64,000 nt of DNA from Lithospermum erythrorhizon. Lineage: Eukaryota > Streptophyta > Magnoliopsida > Boraginales > Boraginaceae. The number at the start of each line of letters is the position of its first letter. Position 1 is the stretch's first letter. A program made the translations under genes and the position numbers. The notes beneath the pieces were generated by a model that ran no database searches, was not told the DNA's origin, and saw only the letters and a program-made list of their open reading frames with translations. Below, one piece after another: positions 11,178-23,534 of this stretch. The stretch lies in assembly GCA_019722365.1 (NCBI GenBank), contig JADFUC010001895.1, forward strand, positions 1 to 64,000, read 5' to 3'.

Positions 11178-12567
11178 GGTTGAATGTCTGGTGCTTTAGG
11201 CTATTACTGTTGTCTGTGATCTTCTTTGATTATCGCGTAGTTGGCCAGCATCTTAGAGATAGTAGTCATCTTCCCCGATGATAGGTGTATTGAAGTGAGG
11301 AGAGTCTGGAGCATACGTAGATATAGGAGTAGAATAGGCGAAGAAGAATGAGAATCGTTCACAGGATTATGTGTTACATTGACACGTAATTGGTTCTGAG
11401 AGATTATTATTGATTTTTACTTTCAATATTATTAACATTTTTATTAGATTAGATTAAGTGGAATCATAGTGTCAGACAACTGGAAGTTCGGGAGTAAATG
11501 ATTACACTTTTTAAGTATTATTAGTGGCATTCATTTGATACTACATAGATAGTTAGAGGAAGAGACTTGATCATGTTTTAAGATTCAATAACAAACTCAA
11601 TAAGCTGGTAATAATAAGTTGGTAATATTAATTTGGTAACGTTATCATCGTTGTAGGCGATTGAATAATAGAATCAAAAGGATGTTTCGGATGTCCTCCA
11701 TCATCGTCGTCGTCGTTGTTACATGCTTATTTTCTGATTGAGATATTGGTTAGAGTAGAAGGGATGATCTTTTGGGTGAAAAAAGATTGTGTCTCCGTTG
11801 GCCAAACTTGATATCATTCAGACATCACTTTGTTTCTCCAATTTGCATATTAATAAATTCTCAAGAAATTGGACATCAATTTCATCAATCTCTTTTCATC
11901 CTGTATCTTTATAAGCTTTGATTTAGGAGTTTCATGCTACAATGTTTCTCCTACTACAAAGGAATCAACAAAATTATCAGTCAAGGCCGATTTTTCTGGG
12001 TAAGCATAGTATTTCCAGGATGTGAGCTCGTGTAGAGGCAGCTGATCTCAATGGTTATAGGGTATTTCATGGTGCTGCTCAAGCTTAATTTTATTTATTA
12101 TTAAGCTCATTTCGTTTTGCATTAATACAAGTAATGAAAAGGGGAAACAAATATGATACTATGTGCATTTGCCATAAAAATTCCATCTTGGAGAATTTGT
12201 GGATTGCAGTTCATGGATATAATTTAATAAATCAAAAATGTCTTGGCCGTTAAATGCAACCTTGCTCTATTGTGAAGTTGTAGATAGTGTTCATTTAATT
12301 CTTGGGTCGATTAAATAAATTCACTTGTTATCGCTTAGGGTAAGGATGTGTCTTATGATATTATCCAGCCTTACCTCACTTGTGTGACTTGCTTGGGAAA
12401 TTTCTTCGAATCGTTAAGAGGCATGTTGATATTGAATTTCAGAGTACTTAAAAGCAGTCAAGTTATCATAGTTAGTTAGGTAACTTAAAGTTTTGAATAC
12501 CATGAATGCAGGCTGTTCATGTAGCTGCTCAGTATGGACAAACTGGATTTTTAAACCACATTGTTGT

Positions 12568-13113
12568 TGTTGTGATTATAGAACATCTGTCATGAAATCT
12601 AATCAACAATGATACTTGATAGAAATAAGTGCGGAAAAATAAGCAGCAACGCGAATTTATCTGAGTTACTTGATATGAAGATGCGTCACTGTTCTTCTTG
12701 CAGAAATCGCTAAAAATAAAGCGGAGATTGTTCTGATTCTGTCATTAGAACCTTCGATTGAGTATCTTTTATACTTGTATTCGATATGGCCATGTGATAT
12801 TATTGATGATGATTGATAATATTTTAGATTGTTTTGTATGTTAATTTTGTGATCTGAAAACGTATAGAAAACAGCCTCATATATATAAGAAAACTACAGC
12901 ACAACATTTCCGAAATAGGTAACTTTAAGTCACATGGCCTCGGAAGTGCATTTTCGCTATCGTCGTGGCCTTGCCATTAAATGACTTTTTATAGTCGCGA
13001 TCGGGAATCTGACATCAACCACTCTAGAACACCATCGGAACAGCCGTGACCTCCCGTCGTGACCGCCCGATGGAGGTCCCATGAAATGAAAAAAATTAAC
13101 TGATAATTGACGA
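12568..13113. repeat. Left LTR of the exon-interrupting element
   Basis: Direct-repeat partner of 16642-17205. The shared block from 'cactctagaacaccatcgg' to an A-rich 'gaaaaaaatt' near the end fixes the right limit to within about 15 bp. Differences, including small indels, are many for two LTRs of one insertion. Confidence 0.7.
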
Positions 13114-16100
13114 TGCCGCGACGTTTTAGATCGGCGTCTTGAAAAACTGACTGTGCGGCGATACACTTGATTTATTAAGCTACGAAGGGTGGCGAAGTTG
13201 AGCACTGGCAGGTTTATAAACTGTTGCGCTTAGTAGCATGGTGGTTTGGTCAGGAATCCTTGGCTTGAACTCCATTCTCAAATGGACAGTATAAAATGTT
13301 ACCTCGGAGTCTATTAATAGCGGTTACAGCATGAAATCACGGGATTTTAAGCGGGATAAATAACACTCGACTATCACGGTCTGATGTATTACTACCGTGC
13401 TCAAGATTCGACTCTTTGAAGAGTTTACAAGCAATATCATCTCGTTCGAGAACGTACCATGGCAGCGTACTCGACGAGAAACTTGACAGTGCTGCATAGG
13501 TTGCAACTTGAATCTCGACTAATGGTAATCTTATCAGGCGTGAACATGTATCATAGTAGATTTTCTGCTATCAGCATCCGCGCCCGTTGTCGGCGTCACG
13601 TATGCCATCAATGCATGTCAGTTTTGAAAACCACAGGCGCTTTTGTGGCTACCGTTGAGGTATCTTAAATCAACTTTCGAGCACGATGTTCTCTGCACAG
13701 GTTAGACATATCTACTAACGAAATCCCACTGCGTATGTCAGTCTGATGCACCGTTGCATCGTAAGACTACTGCTGCGCGGCATGGCGCACTTATCGTATA
13801 TGTTAAATCATCACCGATGCGGAGGGCGTTGTTCTCTGAGATAATTGAAAATGGCTTGACTATGCGAGTGCTACCGGTTTATCAGCATGTTAGACGACGT
13901 CGCCAATTATTAACCGCGTGTCGATCTTAGAGAGAATCGATCTACGATTATTAAATCCTGAGAATTTGCTTTGCGTCGCTAGGTCTTTCATTTCTGAATT
14001 TCACTGATAACTCTTTTCTTGACATATTTATCTTATCTTGAATCATTTCACCATTTATCGACGTATAATTACGTAAAGGTGAGATGACATAGTGCTTAGG
14101 CCTGCTCCATTATGGCAATGGAGTGATCAGGTGCCGCGTCTCATGAACTTGACAGCTGCATAATTATCTCGAGGTTATGTTCATTTGCCTTGGGCTTGTT
14201 CGAGCCATGCAATTTCTTAGAGTTCCCTGCGGACCAAATATTCTTTCACTTTAACCTCGAAACCTTGGGGAGTTCAGCACCTGAATATTTAACCCGTCCG
14301 GTCGCCCCGTATGAAAATCACGGTTTTTACATCCATGCATTGAAGTTGCGATTATCCACTTTGCTACCCGACCCGAAGCAGGTTACGATTGTCATTGGAA
14401 GCATTACGGGTGAGAAATATTTCGGTGTAGTCAATACGCTTCCTTGCATTTGAAATCCTTTGACCTTGTCGAGCCTTGTGCCCAGTTTCTTGCCATCACG
14501 TTATTTCGCCGGTTCGATAGACCCGTTTGTTACGATATTCTTTTTACGGTGACCGGTGGTTTAACTTGACTTCCATTAATAAATATTTTATTAAATGATG
14601 AGAAGGCTGTCACTTTCTTTCGTTGCTAAGCTCATGTCGCGTCGTCACGTTATGCCATTTGGAAGAAACCGAGTCTATTTTTTCCTCGGGTGCAAGCTGT
14701 GACCTTTTGCCACGGCAACACTCTCGGCGCTGCAATACATCTTTGTATAACACCTGCCATTAAAGATCGCATCCTTTCGAATTATCTTAGGTTGAACTCC
14801 AAACTTCTTCGGGAATTTTTAAACTCACAGAGGTAGGGGTCTATATTAATCAAGAAGGCTGCGGTATTGATTAAATGGCCAAACGTCTGAGGTAATCAGT
14901 GTAACCTGTGCTAGAAACCGTTCATTTAAGCGTTAATCTCTACTCCGTTGCATTGGGGTGTTCCGAATAGTCTTACACATTACGATCCCGTTACCGATGC
15001 AATGTTGTTTGAAATCACTATGGTATATTACGCCCCCGTTATCGATCTCAGCCAGCTTCGCTTCGGCCCGATCTCGTTACGACTATAAACCGATTCTTAA
15101 AGACTCCATAAACTTCAAATTTGTGTTTAAATACAGAAATAAACTGAAACCTTCCTAGATTCTGTCGTATTGAAGGTTACATAATATAATAGCCTCCCAG
15201 CAGAAGAACCAATGAAGTGCGAGGTCCCAAAATACATCTGTGTGAACAACTCACAGGCCCTCGGGCTTGAGCGACGGGTTTATAGAAACCGACGCTTGCT
15301 TGCTTTCTGACCTGCGGCTTCTCGCGAGATATGATGATCAGCAGACTTGATTAGGGTATTAAGGTGTTTGAGACTAAGCGATTTCATCCACTTTCCTTTC
15401 ATGTGACTGAAGCGATTGTCCTTGGCTTGATGCTTACAGAAACCTCAACCTTGGTATTACATTTTGAACACTCGATAAGGTACAAAGTACCCGTCTTACG
15501 ATCCCAGGAGCGCGTCGTTGTTCTTTCCGTGCTCTTTCAGTTTGTCACTTTGACGTTGTTAGATAGCCATACAAAATTTATGAAATCGAGATTTTCCGCA
15601 AACTTTAGTGCATGTCTTTTTGCTGTGATTTCGAGGATAGAACCCGTTTGGCCGAGCAGTTTACATCTCAGTACCTACGATATTTGTGGTTAAGTAAATC
15701 AGCCAGATGAAGCGTCCCTTAATCTCGGTATATAATTCACCGTATATCCAGTAGGTGTAGTATGGCTTGATGCACGAGAATCCGGATCGAAATTAATAGA
15801 GCAATCGGCCCGGCAGTGATGCATCTGTAGTAAATCAACAACATTGATGTCGTTTATGTTGTTGTCGGACCTCCAAAAGCTTTGCGGTGCTTCACCATGT
15901 GACTGTCTTTTAGCGCCCCATTTCAGTCGTCCTCAATTTTGACTTACTCGCACTCTCGACTTTGACTCCATTTATGCTGCTGGCCACTGCATGCCGGTTC
16001 TATCTCTGCTACATATTCAATGCGAGTCTTTCTCCCATGCTCGGTTTTCTGGCGCTTCACCGAATAAGCAGAGTGCCCCTGCGCTACTAAGCTCATTGCT

Positions 16101-16641
16101 CATTACAAAATTTTAAACTGCGGCCTGCCATTTGAACCAGCTATTTGGCAAGATGCCAATAATATCGTCTTGTAACTCGTCGTGAAGTGTCCAGAAGCAT
16201 TAGATAATTGGTTTATTAAACTATTGAAGTAAATGGGTGGGTGCCTAGTTATGGGGTATTTTACGACGTCCTCAAATGAAACAAGCTAACTTCATTAGTA
16301 AATTGCACTTGTTGTTGGCCCAATGGCTTACCATGCAATTAAATCAGCGCGCCCATCCAGACCTTTTGTTGTAATCTCGCGCGGCGTGCGGCCACATTTA
16401 CGGACAAACGTAGTCACGTCGCGCTGAAGCTTTTATCTGTCTAACTTCTTTCATTCTTATTAAATGTCTTTACCATTTACTCGCTGTAAGCATTGGAAGC
16501 TTTTACCATCTGAATAATCACCGATATTAAATGCCGATGCGAGAAATCTATCCGTCGAAACTTCTCTGGCGTATTAAATCGCTCGCCCGTTGCCCGGCAT
16601 TGAATCTCGAATTTCAATCAGAACCTAAATACGATACCCGG
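13114..16641. other. Interior of the exon-interrupting LTR element, unassigned
   Basis: Higher GC and more CG dinucleotides than flanking DNA. Short open frames, for example 14190-14453 and 15364-15693 on the plus strand, resemble no retroelement domain I know. No primer-binding site or clear polypurine tract was recognised. Confidence 0.5.
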
Positions 16642-17205
16642 TGTTGTGATTATAGGCTATCTGTCAGCCGGCACAAGCAACTGATGATACTTGACAGTAA
16701 GTGCGGAAATAAGCGACACATAAATTTATCTGGTTTCCTGATGTAGAGGTGCGTCTGTTCTTGCATTGCGAAATCAAAACCAAATCGGAAGATTGTTACA
16801 ATTACATCCGTTAAGAACCTTTCCAGTTGAGTATCTTTATAACTTAGTGATACCGATAAGCAAGCCATGATATTATTGATGATGATGATTCAATAATATT
16901 TTCTCTAGAGATTGTTTTGTATGTTAATTTTGTGATACAAAACATATAGAAAAACTCTCTCTATATATATAATAAAACTTTTAACTTTAAGCTTGACTCG
17001 AAATAGGTGTTTGAAATTAGGAAGCAGCGCTCCCAAGAGTCTGCGTTTTTTATTTATCGTCGTGACTTTGCCATCGGGACTATGCTCTGATGAAGTCCTG
17101 GCAAACAACTCACTCTAGAACACCATCGGCTCCATCGTGACCTCCCGTCGGCCGCCCCATTTCGCGATGGAGTCCCTTGATAGTGAAAAAAAATTGTGAT
17201 CGTTC
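16642..17205. repeat. Right LTR of the exon-interrupting element
   Basis: Direct-repeat partner of 12568-13113. It begins TGTTGTGATTATAG and ends shortly before the ankyrin exon resumes (CCCGATTATGACGGAAG at about 17222). Confidence 0.7.
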
Positions 17206-17385
17206 CATGATAGTTTGATATACCCGATTATGACGGAAGAACTCCTCTTCTTTGGTATTGACTATATTGAACTCCTTTTCTTTTGAATTTGCCTTCCATA
17301 CCATTCGAGTTGTATATATTCAAATGTAAATTTAGCCCAATATTTCTGAGATCAAACTTTAATAATTTTGAGTAGTATAAGGCAT

Positions 17386-18107
17386 TGAAGGAAATGAATG
17401 CAAAATTTAGTAGTCTGAAGTCTTAGTATTGGAAGATAGATACGACGTAGTCGCTTTATATAGTTGGTAATTTTAATTAAATGAGTAAATGTGTACAAAG
17501 GAATCCCCAAAAACTAGCGCGAGGTGCGTGCGAGTGCCAGTCTAGTGTAAAACTGTGGGATGTAATATAAAACGTTAGTCGGGAGGCGGGCCCCTTAGGG
17601 GCCTTGGTCTTGGTCTTCGCTGAGCTCGAGTTTCTGGTGCGCGCCATTATATGCTAATTATTTTTGCGCCCCAAAGTTGGAGACTTTTGGTTTTAATCAC
17701 GTTTTAGGGTTATATTTGCATTCGATTGAAGTGTTCTGTAATTCTTCTGCGAGTTAAGGTTAGATAAAGGGTAGTGATGCGCCCAGCCTACTTCTATTTA
17801 AGATCTGACGACCGTCCATGGTCATGCTTAACCAATAGCTTTACAAAGCAAAACAATTTTTAACTTGGTGATCATAACTGGCTACCGATTAAGTGAAACA
17901 TTTAGCTTAGAGTCTTACAAGCGATGCTCAGTTAACACCATTGTATCCTGAGATCGGTTGCTCTACAAAGTCCTAAGCACTACGGGTAAGGAGCAAATCT
18001 GGTTTAAGGAAATTGTTCGCCTGAAGCGGATTCATTTAAACATTTGATTTTATGGCCAAAGTTACTGTTATTGCTACGTGATTTGGCGTAAGCGTCCTGG
18101 CTTAAGC
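17386..18107 (+). repeat. 5' LTR of the intronic copia element
   Basis: It matches 22790-23534. Shared words include 'aaatttagtagtctga', 'ttggaagatagata', 'gttagtcgggaggcggg', 'gagtcttacaag' and 'atctggtttaag'. The right limit is approximate. Confidence 0.75.
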
Positions 18108-21100
18108 AGTTTGACGCGAGAACAGCAAAAGAACTTTGAGATGGTACATGAATGTTTAGGGGACCATACATTGATGTTCCCAATGGTTTTACACTTTCGA
18201 GCGTTGCTATAGTGATGCAGCTGCATTGTTGTTACCTCACCGGGCGTAGTTCGTTACTGCGGGTGATGGAAATATTTTGATGGATTAAGGATCATTCGGG
18301 TGGAAGTTTGCCCCGATGCAGGTGCGGCTTTGACTACTCAGTGAAATTAATGGACTGTTTGCACCACTTGTGATTGTTATGCTGTCGAGGCTAAGCCGGA
18401 ATGTCTTCGAGGCGAACGAGGTGGAGAGCAGAGGATGTTCTACGTGACTCACGAGTTTGTCGAGGTTTTACGACAGAGCTCTGACGTGGCAGTGGAATCC
18501 AATCCCTCAGTTATTCTTGCCCAGGTCGAGGGCATGGAAGCCTTTCGATGGCTGTCAGCCATATCCTAAATGGATTGGCGATGGATTATTTCGATTAATG
18601 TCGCTTGTTCTTGTGACAAGAAAGTGTGGGATGCTTTAGAGTATATCTGAGAACTCGAATCTTTAGTCGAAGTTCATTGTTGGGGAAATTTAGCGATTTC
18701 GAGATAGTTGATGAAAATCGATAGACGGCCAAGTCCAAGAACTTGAAGTAATGTTTCATGGAATTAAATGTAGAGAATGGTTGTGAGTGAAAGCTTTCAA
18801 GTGGGTACGCTATCGTTGAAAAACTACCCCCACGGATGGAAAAGACTTCAAAAGCGCCTCCAAGCATGGCGAAAATGGTATGAAGGAGGTAGTGCCGATC
18901 TTCAGTTGAGGAAGACAATAGGAAGGAAATGAAAAGAATGATTCAAAGCCTTTGTTGGGAGAAGCAAAGCTAATGTTGTGGAGGCGTGGCTTGGATCGAG
19001 ATCTTTCAAAGGGAAGCGAAGAGCTAGAAACCAAAGGCTAGAGGTTCGACTTCAGAAGAAATTTGAAGGAAATGTTTGGCCTTGACGAAAGTCATAAAGT
19101 CGCGTAGTGTCGATTCCACCCCAGAAGAAAAGCTCGCTATGAAGCTAACATAGTTAATAAAGTGACCCGATTAAGGATGTCGGCAATCAAACTTTATGCA
19201 ACATGGTTCTGAAGTGAACTTGTAGGTTGAGCCAAAGGAATGGTGGATTGATGCGGTCTTTCTTGAAAGCGCGTCTGTTCGGCGAAGGAGTTTTTCTAGA
19301 AACGACCTCTTTATTGGAGAAAAGATGTATATAGAGTCTTGAAACACACAATTGAAGGTGAAGGTACCGTTGTGCTTGAATGACATCGGAAAGTGACTAC
19401 GAATCATGTGTTGTATGTGCGAAGTCCGCTTGAGAATCTGCATGCTCACGGATCATTGCCAAGCGAGCATGGGTTTCGTATGGTTATGAAGCGGATAAAA
19501 CTGCTACCAGTAAGAGCGAGGGAATGTTTGTAGGCAAAGGCTATACTTGATGGTCTCTTTAAAGCAATGTAATAGTGACTTTCAAACATGAATAAAATGG
19601 CTCTTACTTCATTTATTTGATTGAGTACCGAATATATGGCATCTTAGATTAGGACATGTTAATTTCATTTCTTTACGAAAACTTGTTAAATCTGAAAGCA
19701 TTCTAAATTTCAATTTGATCCTAAATTAAAATCTGAAACTTGTGAAGCTAAGCAGCAGAGCGCCTTTTAATTTTGTTTGAAATAAAACCTCTGGTCTAAT
19801 TCATGGTGATGTGTGTGATATGAGTTCAACGTCAAGAGGTGGAAAGTGGTATTTTATAACATTTGTCGGGTGGCAACATAATATTGCTATGTGTGTACCT
19901 CTTGAAAGGTAAAAAGATGAAATGATAAAAAGTTTTCAACTTTACAAAGGCGAAGTTGAGAATCGACTTGATAAGAAAATCAAGGTGATACAGTGATAGA
20001 AGGTGGTGAATACGTTGCGCCCGTTTGGCGGTTGTGATTGACATGGTATGTCACGTGGGATTCTGTGGCAGGTACTCTCCCATGATCAAGCGAATTGCTT
20101 GAGAAGAAAGAATAGAACTTTAAAAGAGATGATGAATTCTCACGGTGATAAGTTCGAGTTGCCGCCTGAATGTGGGGGGGAAGCAGTCCCATCGGCCTAA
20201 TTACTTGAATAGAGTACCGTAAACATGAAGATGAGCATACATGAATTATTTAGGGGTTTTAAGCAGGCTATAATCGTTTGAGGGTTTGGGGTTCAATGCT
20301 TCCCCAGGTCATGATTCCGTGCGAGCGAGTGAGTATAGGACTGGGCAGAGTAGACTCGTCTTTCATTGGATATGCGCCTGACGATAATGCGTATAGGTTC
20401 CCCGAGTGCGTAAATGGAAAATCAAAAGTGCACAAAAAGCAGCTATCTTTGAGTCTAGAAATGCAACATTTTAGAATGTTTCCTTTGAGATTGAGGAAAA
20501 AGCTGACTCTTAGGAGTACTCATGAGCATTTGACCAAAGAGGATGATGATGTTGATAAGAGTCGAGAAGAGACTATAAATGAATGGTCAGCGAGGCGGTT
20601 GAACCTCGTGATAAAGAGCAAGAGTGGAGAAGTCTTTGGTTCGAGGCTTTTTATGACTTATATGGTACAAAGTGAACCTCGAACTTACACACCGTGACGG
20701 TATCTTTAGTAGAAGGTCCTTTATGGAAAGAGGCAATTCAAAATTAGAGATTGATTCAATTCTTCAAAATCATACACAGGAATTAGTGGATCTTCCGCTT
20801 TGGAGTGCAACCTCTTAAGTCAAAATGGATCTTTAAGAAGAAGATGAAAGGCAGATGGAACAATTGATAAATCTGGTAAATTTAGTCATGCGTGATGTCG
20901 ACAAAAGGAGGACTAGACTATTTTGATGCTAACTTTCGCGATCGCTCGAATTCATCCATGCGTGTGATATTGGCAATTCTTCTAACTGCGCCAATTTGGA
21001 AATGCCTTGAGATATGGATGTCAAACGGCGTTAAATGGAAATTTAGATGAAAGAAATCTATATGGAACAACTGAAGGATTTAAAGTTCGAGAAGGAAATT

Positions 21101-22789
21101 TAAAGTATGTGAACTTTTAAAATCCTTGTATGGCTTAAAAGCGAAGCACGAAAAGCGATGGCATGAGAAATTTAGCCGAGCGTGTTGTCGAATGGCTTTA
21201 AAATAAATGAGTGTGATAAGTGTGTCTACGTAGAAGACCGCGAGATGGATATGTCTGTATCTTATGTTGATGGCAATGCTTTCATTATTGGGCGTCTACA
21301 AAATGATCTGATATACTAAAGACATGTTGAATGATAAATTGTGACATGAAAGATATAGGGCATCTTAACGTCATTTTGGGAGTAAAAATCATGAGAATCG
21401 CCCAAGGAATAGTCTTGAACCCGAATTTCGCTATGTTGTGATACTAAGCAAATTCGGTAAAAGGTGATGAAGAAATGTCAAAACTCCGATGGGCGTAAAA
21501 TTCGGTACTTTAACGAAGAATAAAGGAGAAAGTGTGTGGCTGAGTATGCTCGAATAATAGGTAGTACCATGTATCCCAATGAGAATTTTGCGCTCGTCTG
21601 ATATTGCTCGCTACGTGAAGCGAGTTGAGTAGATATACCGTAATCTAGTCGTGATCATTGGAAAGCCATAATACGAGTACTTAGATATTTGAGATATCTT
21701 GCCCAAGAGAGATTATGGGGTTGCTTGTTATACAAGATATCCACAATTTGTCTGAAGGAATCTGATGCCCGATTGGATATCCGATATGAAGAGTCGAAAT
21801 CGACAAGTGGATATGTATTCGGCTTTTAGGGGAGTCTGTTAGTCTCTTGGGAAGTCCTCAAATGGCTATGTCGCCCGGATCGGTATGGAATGAATTTATA
21901 GCATTGGACAAATGTGGTGAAGAGAATGGTTCTGGCCTTCCTTGATCTGAATGGGAAGAGCGGTGTAAGCCGATTTGCGTACATTGTGATAGTGATCGGC
22001 GATTGGGCGGTACCAAAGTCATATATATAATGGTAAATCCGCGACAGCATCGCCGTAGACATAATACCGTTAAGCGATTAATCTCGGCCCGGAGTTATCA
22101 TTTATTGATTGTAAGATCAAAGAGGATAACGTTAACACGGATCCATTGACGAGTTTAAATAGAAGCCCAGTTGAGAAATGCATCAAAGGAATGGGATTGA
22201 AGCCCGTGAGATAATATGGTTATGAAAACCCAGCGCAGGCACTAGGTTGATGGGACTGACTTTAATTGTAATCATAGTTAAATCATTTGTGGGGGGTTTT
22301 AACCATGGCGTTCCTCGGATAGATGCGGTGATGCCGGTAGAGACAGGATGAGTTTCTTTCTTGTGGCTACTCTTTGGAAGGATCGAAGGATCGCGTGGAA
22401 GAGTATCGCGGGTTGCTACATATGATAGAGAAGTCGGCACATGTGAGCTAAAGTAGAGGCCGGCTTTTAGGCAGAAATGAGGAGGAGGCCTTGTGCAGAA
22501 ATCTCCTGAGAACGAGGCCGGTGTCCGTGGCCAGAGCCGAGACTGTGTTCATGAGGCGAGAAGAGTGAATCGATACGTGTGTGGTATGTCGTTGTACTCC
22601 GGTAAAAAGAAGAATGGTTAATTATGAACTACCGGGCTTTGAACTACGTAGTACATGCGAGGCAACGAGGAAGGTTGAAAGTGCCGAACTCTTTTATCAC
22701 ATCTGAAGTGTTGGTCGTTGTAGTTATCGCCGGCCCAAAATAAAATGTGTCAGAAACTTTTAACTTTAATTTTGATTCGTGTGGGGGAT
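18108..22789 (+). pseudogene. Copia gag-pol remnant
   Basis: Integrase is clearest at about 19800-20290: LIHGDVCDM, TSRGGKWYFITF, RGGEYV and RKNRTLKEMMN in shifting frames. The frame at 20278-20697 holds the integrase C-terminus (RVWGSMLPQVMIP, SSFIGYAPDDNAYRF, EPRTYTP). RT lies at about 20800-21320, including a KWIFKKKMK-like start. Its catalytic motif near 21265 reads YVDG in place of YVDD. RNase H lies at about 21770-22200 (ESKSTSGYVFG, then NGKS, LTSLNREP and GIEA pieces). Gag, expected at 18150-19500, is not confidently readable. Confidence 0.8.
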
Positions 22790-23534
22790 TGTTGGAAAAT
22801 GAATCTGAAATTTAGTAGTCTGAAAGTACCATATTGGAAGATAGATAGAAACGTAATTCATTTATATAGTTGGTCATTTAGTCGTGAGTAAATGTGTACA
22901 AATGAGAATACTAAAAGGCTTTCCTTGATGCATCTGCAGTCACAATCCTGATGTAAAACTACATCTTGGGATGTAATATAAAACATTAGTCGGGAGGCGG
23001 GCAGGGCGCAGGGGTGCTTGGGAGGTGCTTCGCGAGCTCGAGGTTTACGATTCTTGGCGCCACATTATATCTAATTATATTTTGCCTTTTGAGATTGGAG
23101 GCTTTTTAGTTTCTTCGTTTTGGAGTTATGTTGCATTCGGTGGTACATTGCAGTGCTTCCTGCGAGTTGGTTGGAGTAAAGGGTAATGATGTGGCCTTCT
23201 TCTACATTTAAGTCACAACAGCTTACGTCCATGAATCATGGCCAAACAATTTAAAAGCTTTCTGAAACATAAACAATTTTCTTTTGGTGATCACTTCTTC
23301 TACCGATTACATTTGAGAGCAGCCTGCTTAGAGTCTTACAAGAGCGATATCGGTTAATTTGTATCGCAGGAATCGGTTGCTCTCTAAAAAGTCACAGCAG
23401 CTACGGGTAGGGGCTTGAATCTGGTTTAAGGGAAATTGTGTTAATATGGCCTTGGTTAAATGTTTAGGCTTTGTTTGATTTTATAAGCCCAGAAGTTACA
23501 TTGTGCTTGTGTGTTCAGCGTAAGCGATCCTACA
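22790..23534 (+). repeat. 3' LTR of the intronic copia element
   Basis: It begins TGTTGGAAAATGAATC directly after a purine tract and ends near 'gatcctaca'. It matches 17386-18107. Confidence 0.75.

Larger units (their letters stand above)
12568..17205. mobile_element. LTR retrotransposon inserted in an ankyrin exon
   Basis: Two direct repeats, 12568-13113 and 16642-17205, both begin TGTTGTGATTATAG. They share 'atattattgatgatgat', 'ttgttttgtatgttaatttt' and 'cactctagaacaccatcgg'. The host exon stops at the left edge and resumes right after the right edge, so the element is an insertion of about 4.6 kb. The 3.5 kb interior has no recognised gag or pol in either direction. It may be non-autonomous, or too altered to read. 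A clean target duplication could not be read at the right edge. Confidence 0.75.
17386..23534 (+). mobile_element. Ty1/copia retrotransposon (Tork-like) in a TIP1-like intron
   Basis: Direct repeats 17386-18107 and 22790-23534 enclose about 4.7 kb with copia domains in order. A purine-rich tract, 'gtgtgggggat', lies just before the 3' LTR, as expected of a polypurine tract. The element sits 131 bp after the donor at 17255 and upstream of the acceptor at 23798, so it lies wholly inside an intron. Target duplications were not clear. Frameshifts throughout make it inactive. Confidence 0.85.

Noticed and set aside
14190..14453. 87-codon frame inside the exon-interrupting LTR element
   Set aside because: It starts with a non-ATG codon and has no recognisable domain; the surrounding sequence is compositionally odd, so the frame may be chance.
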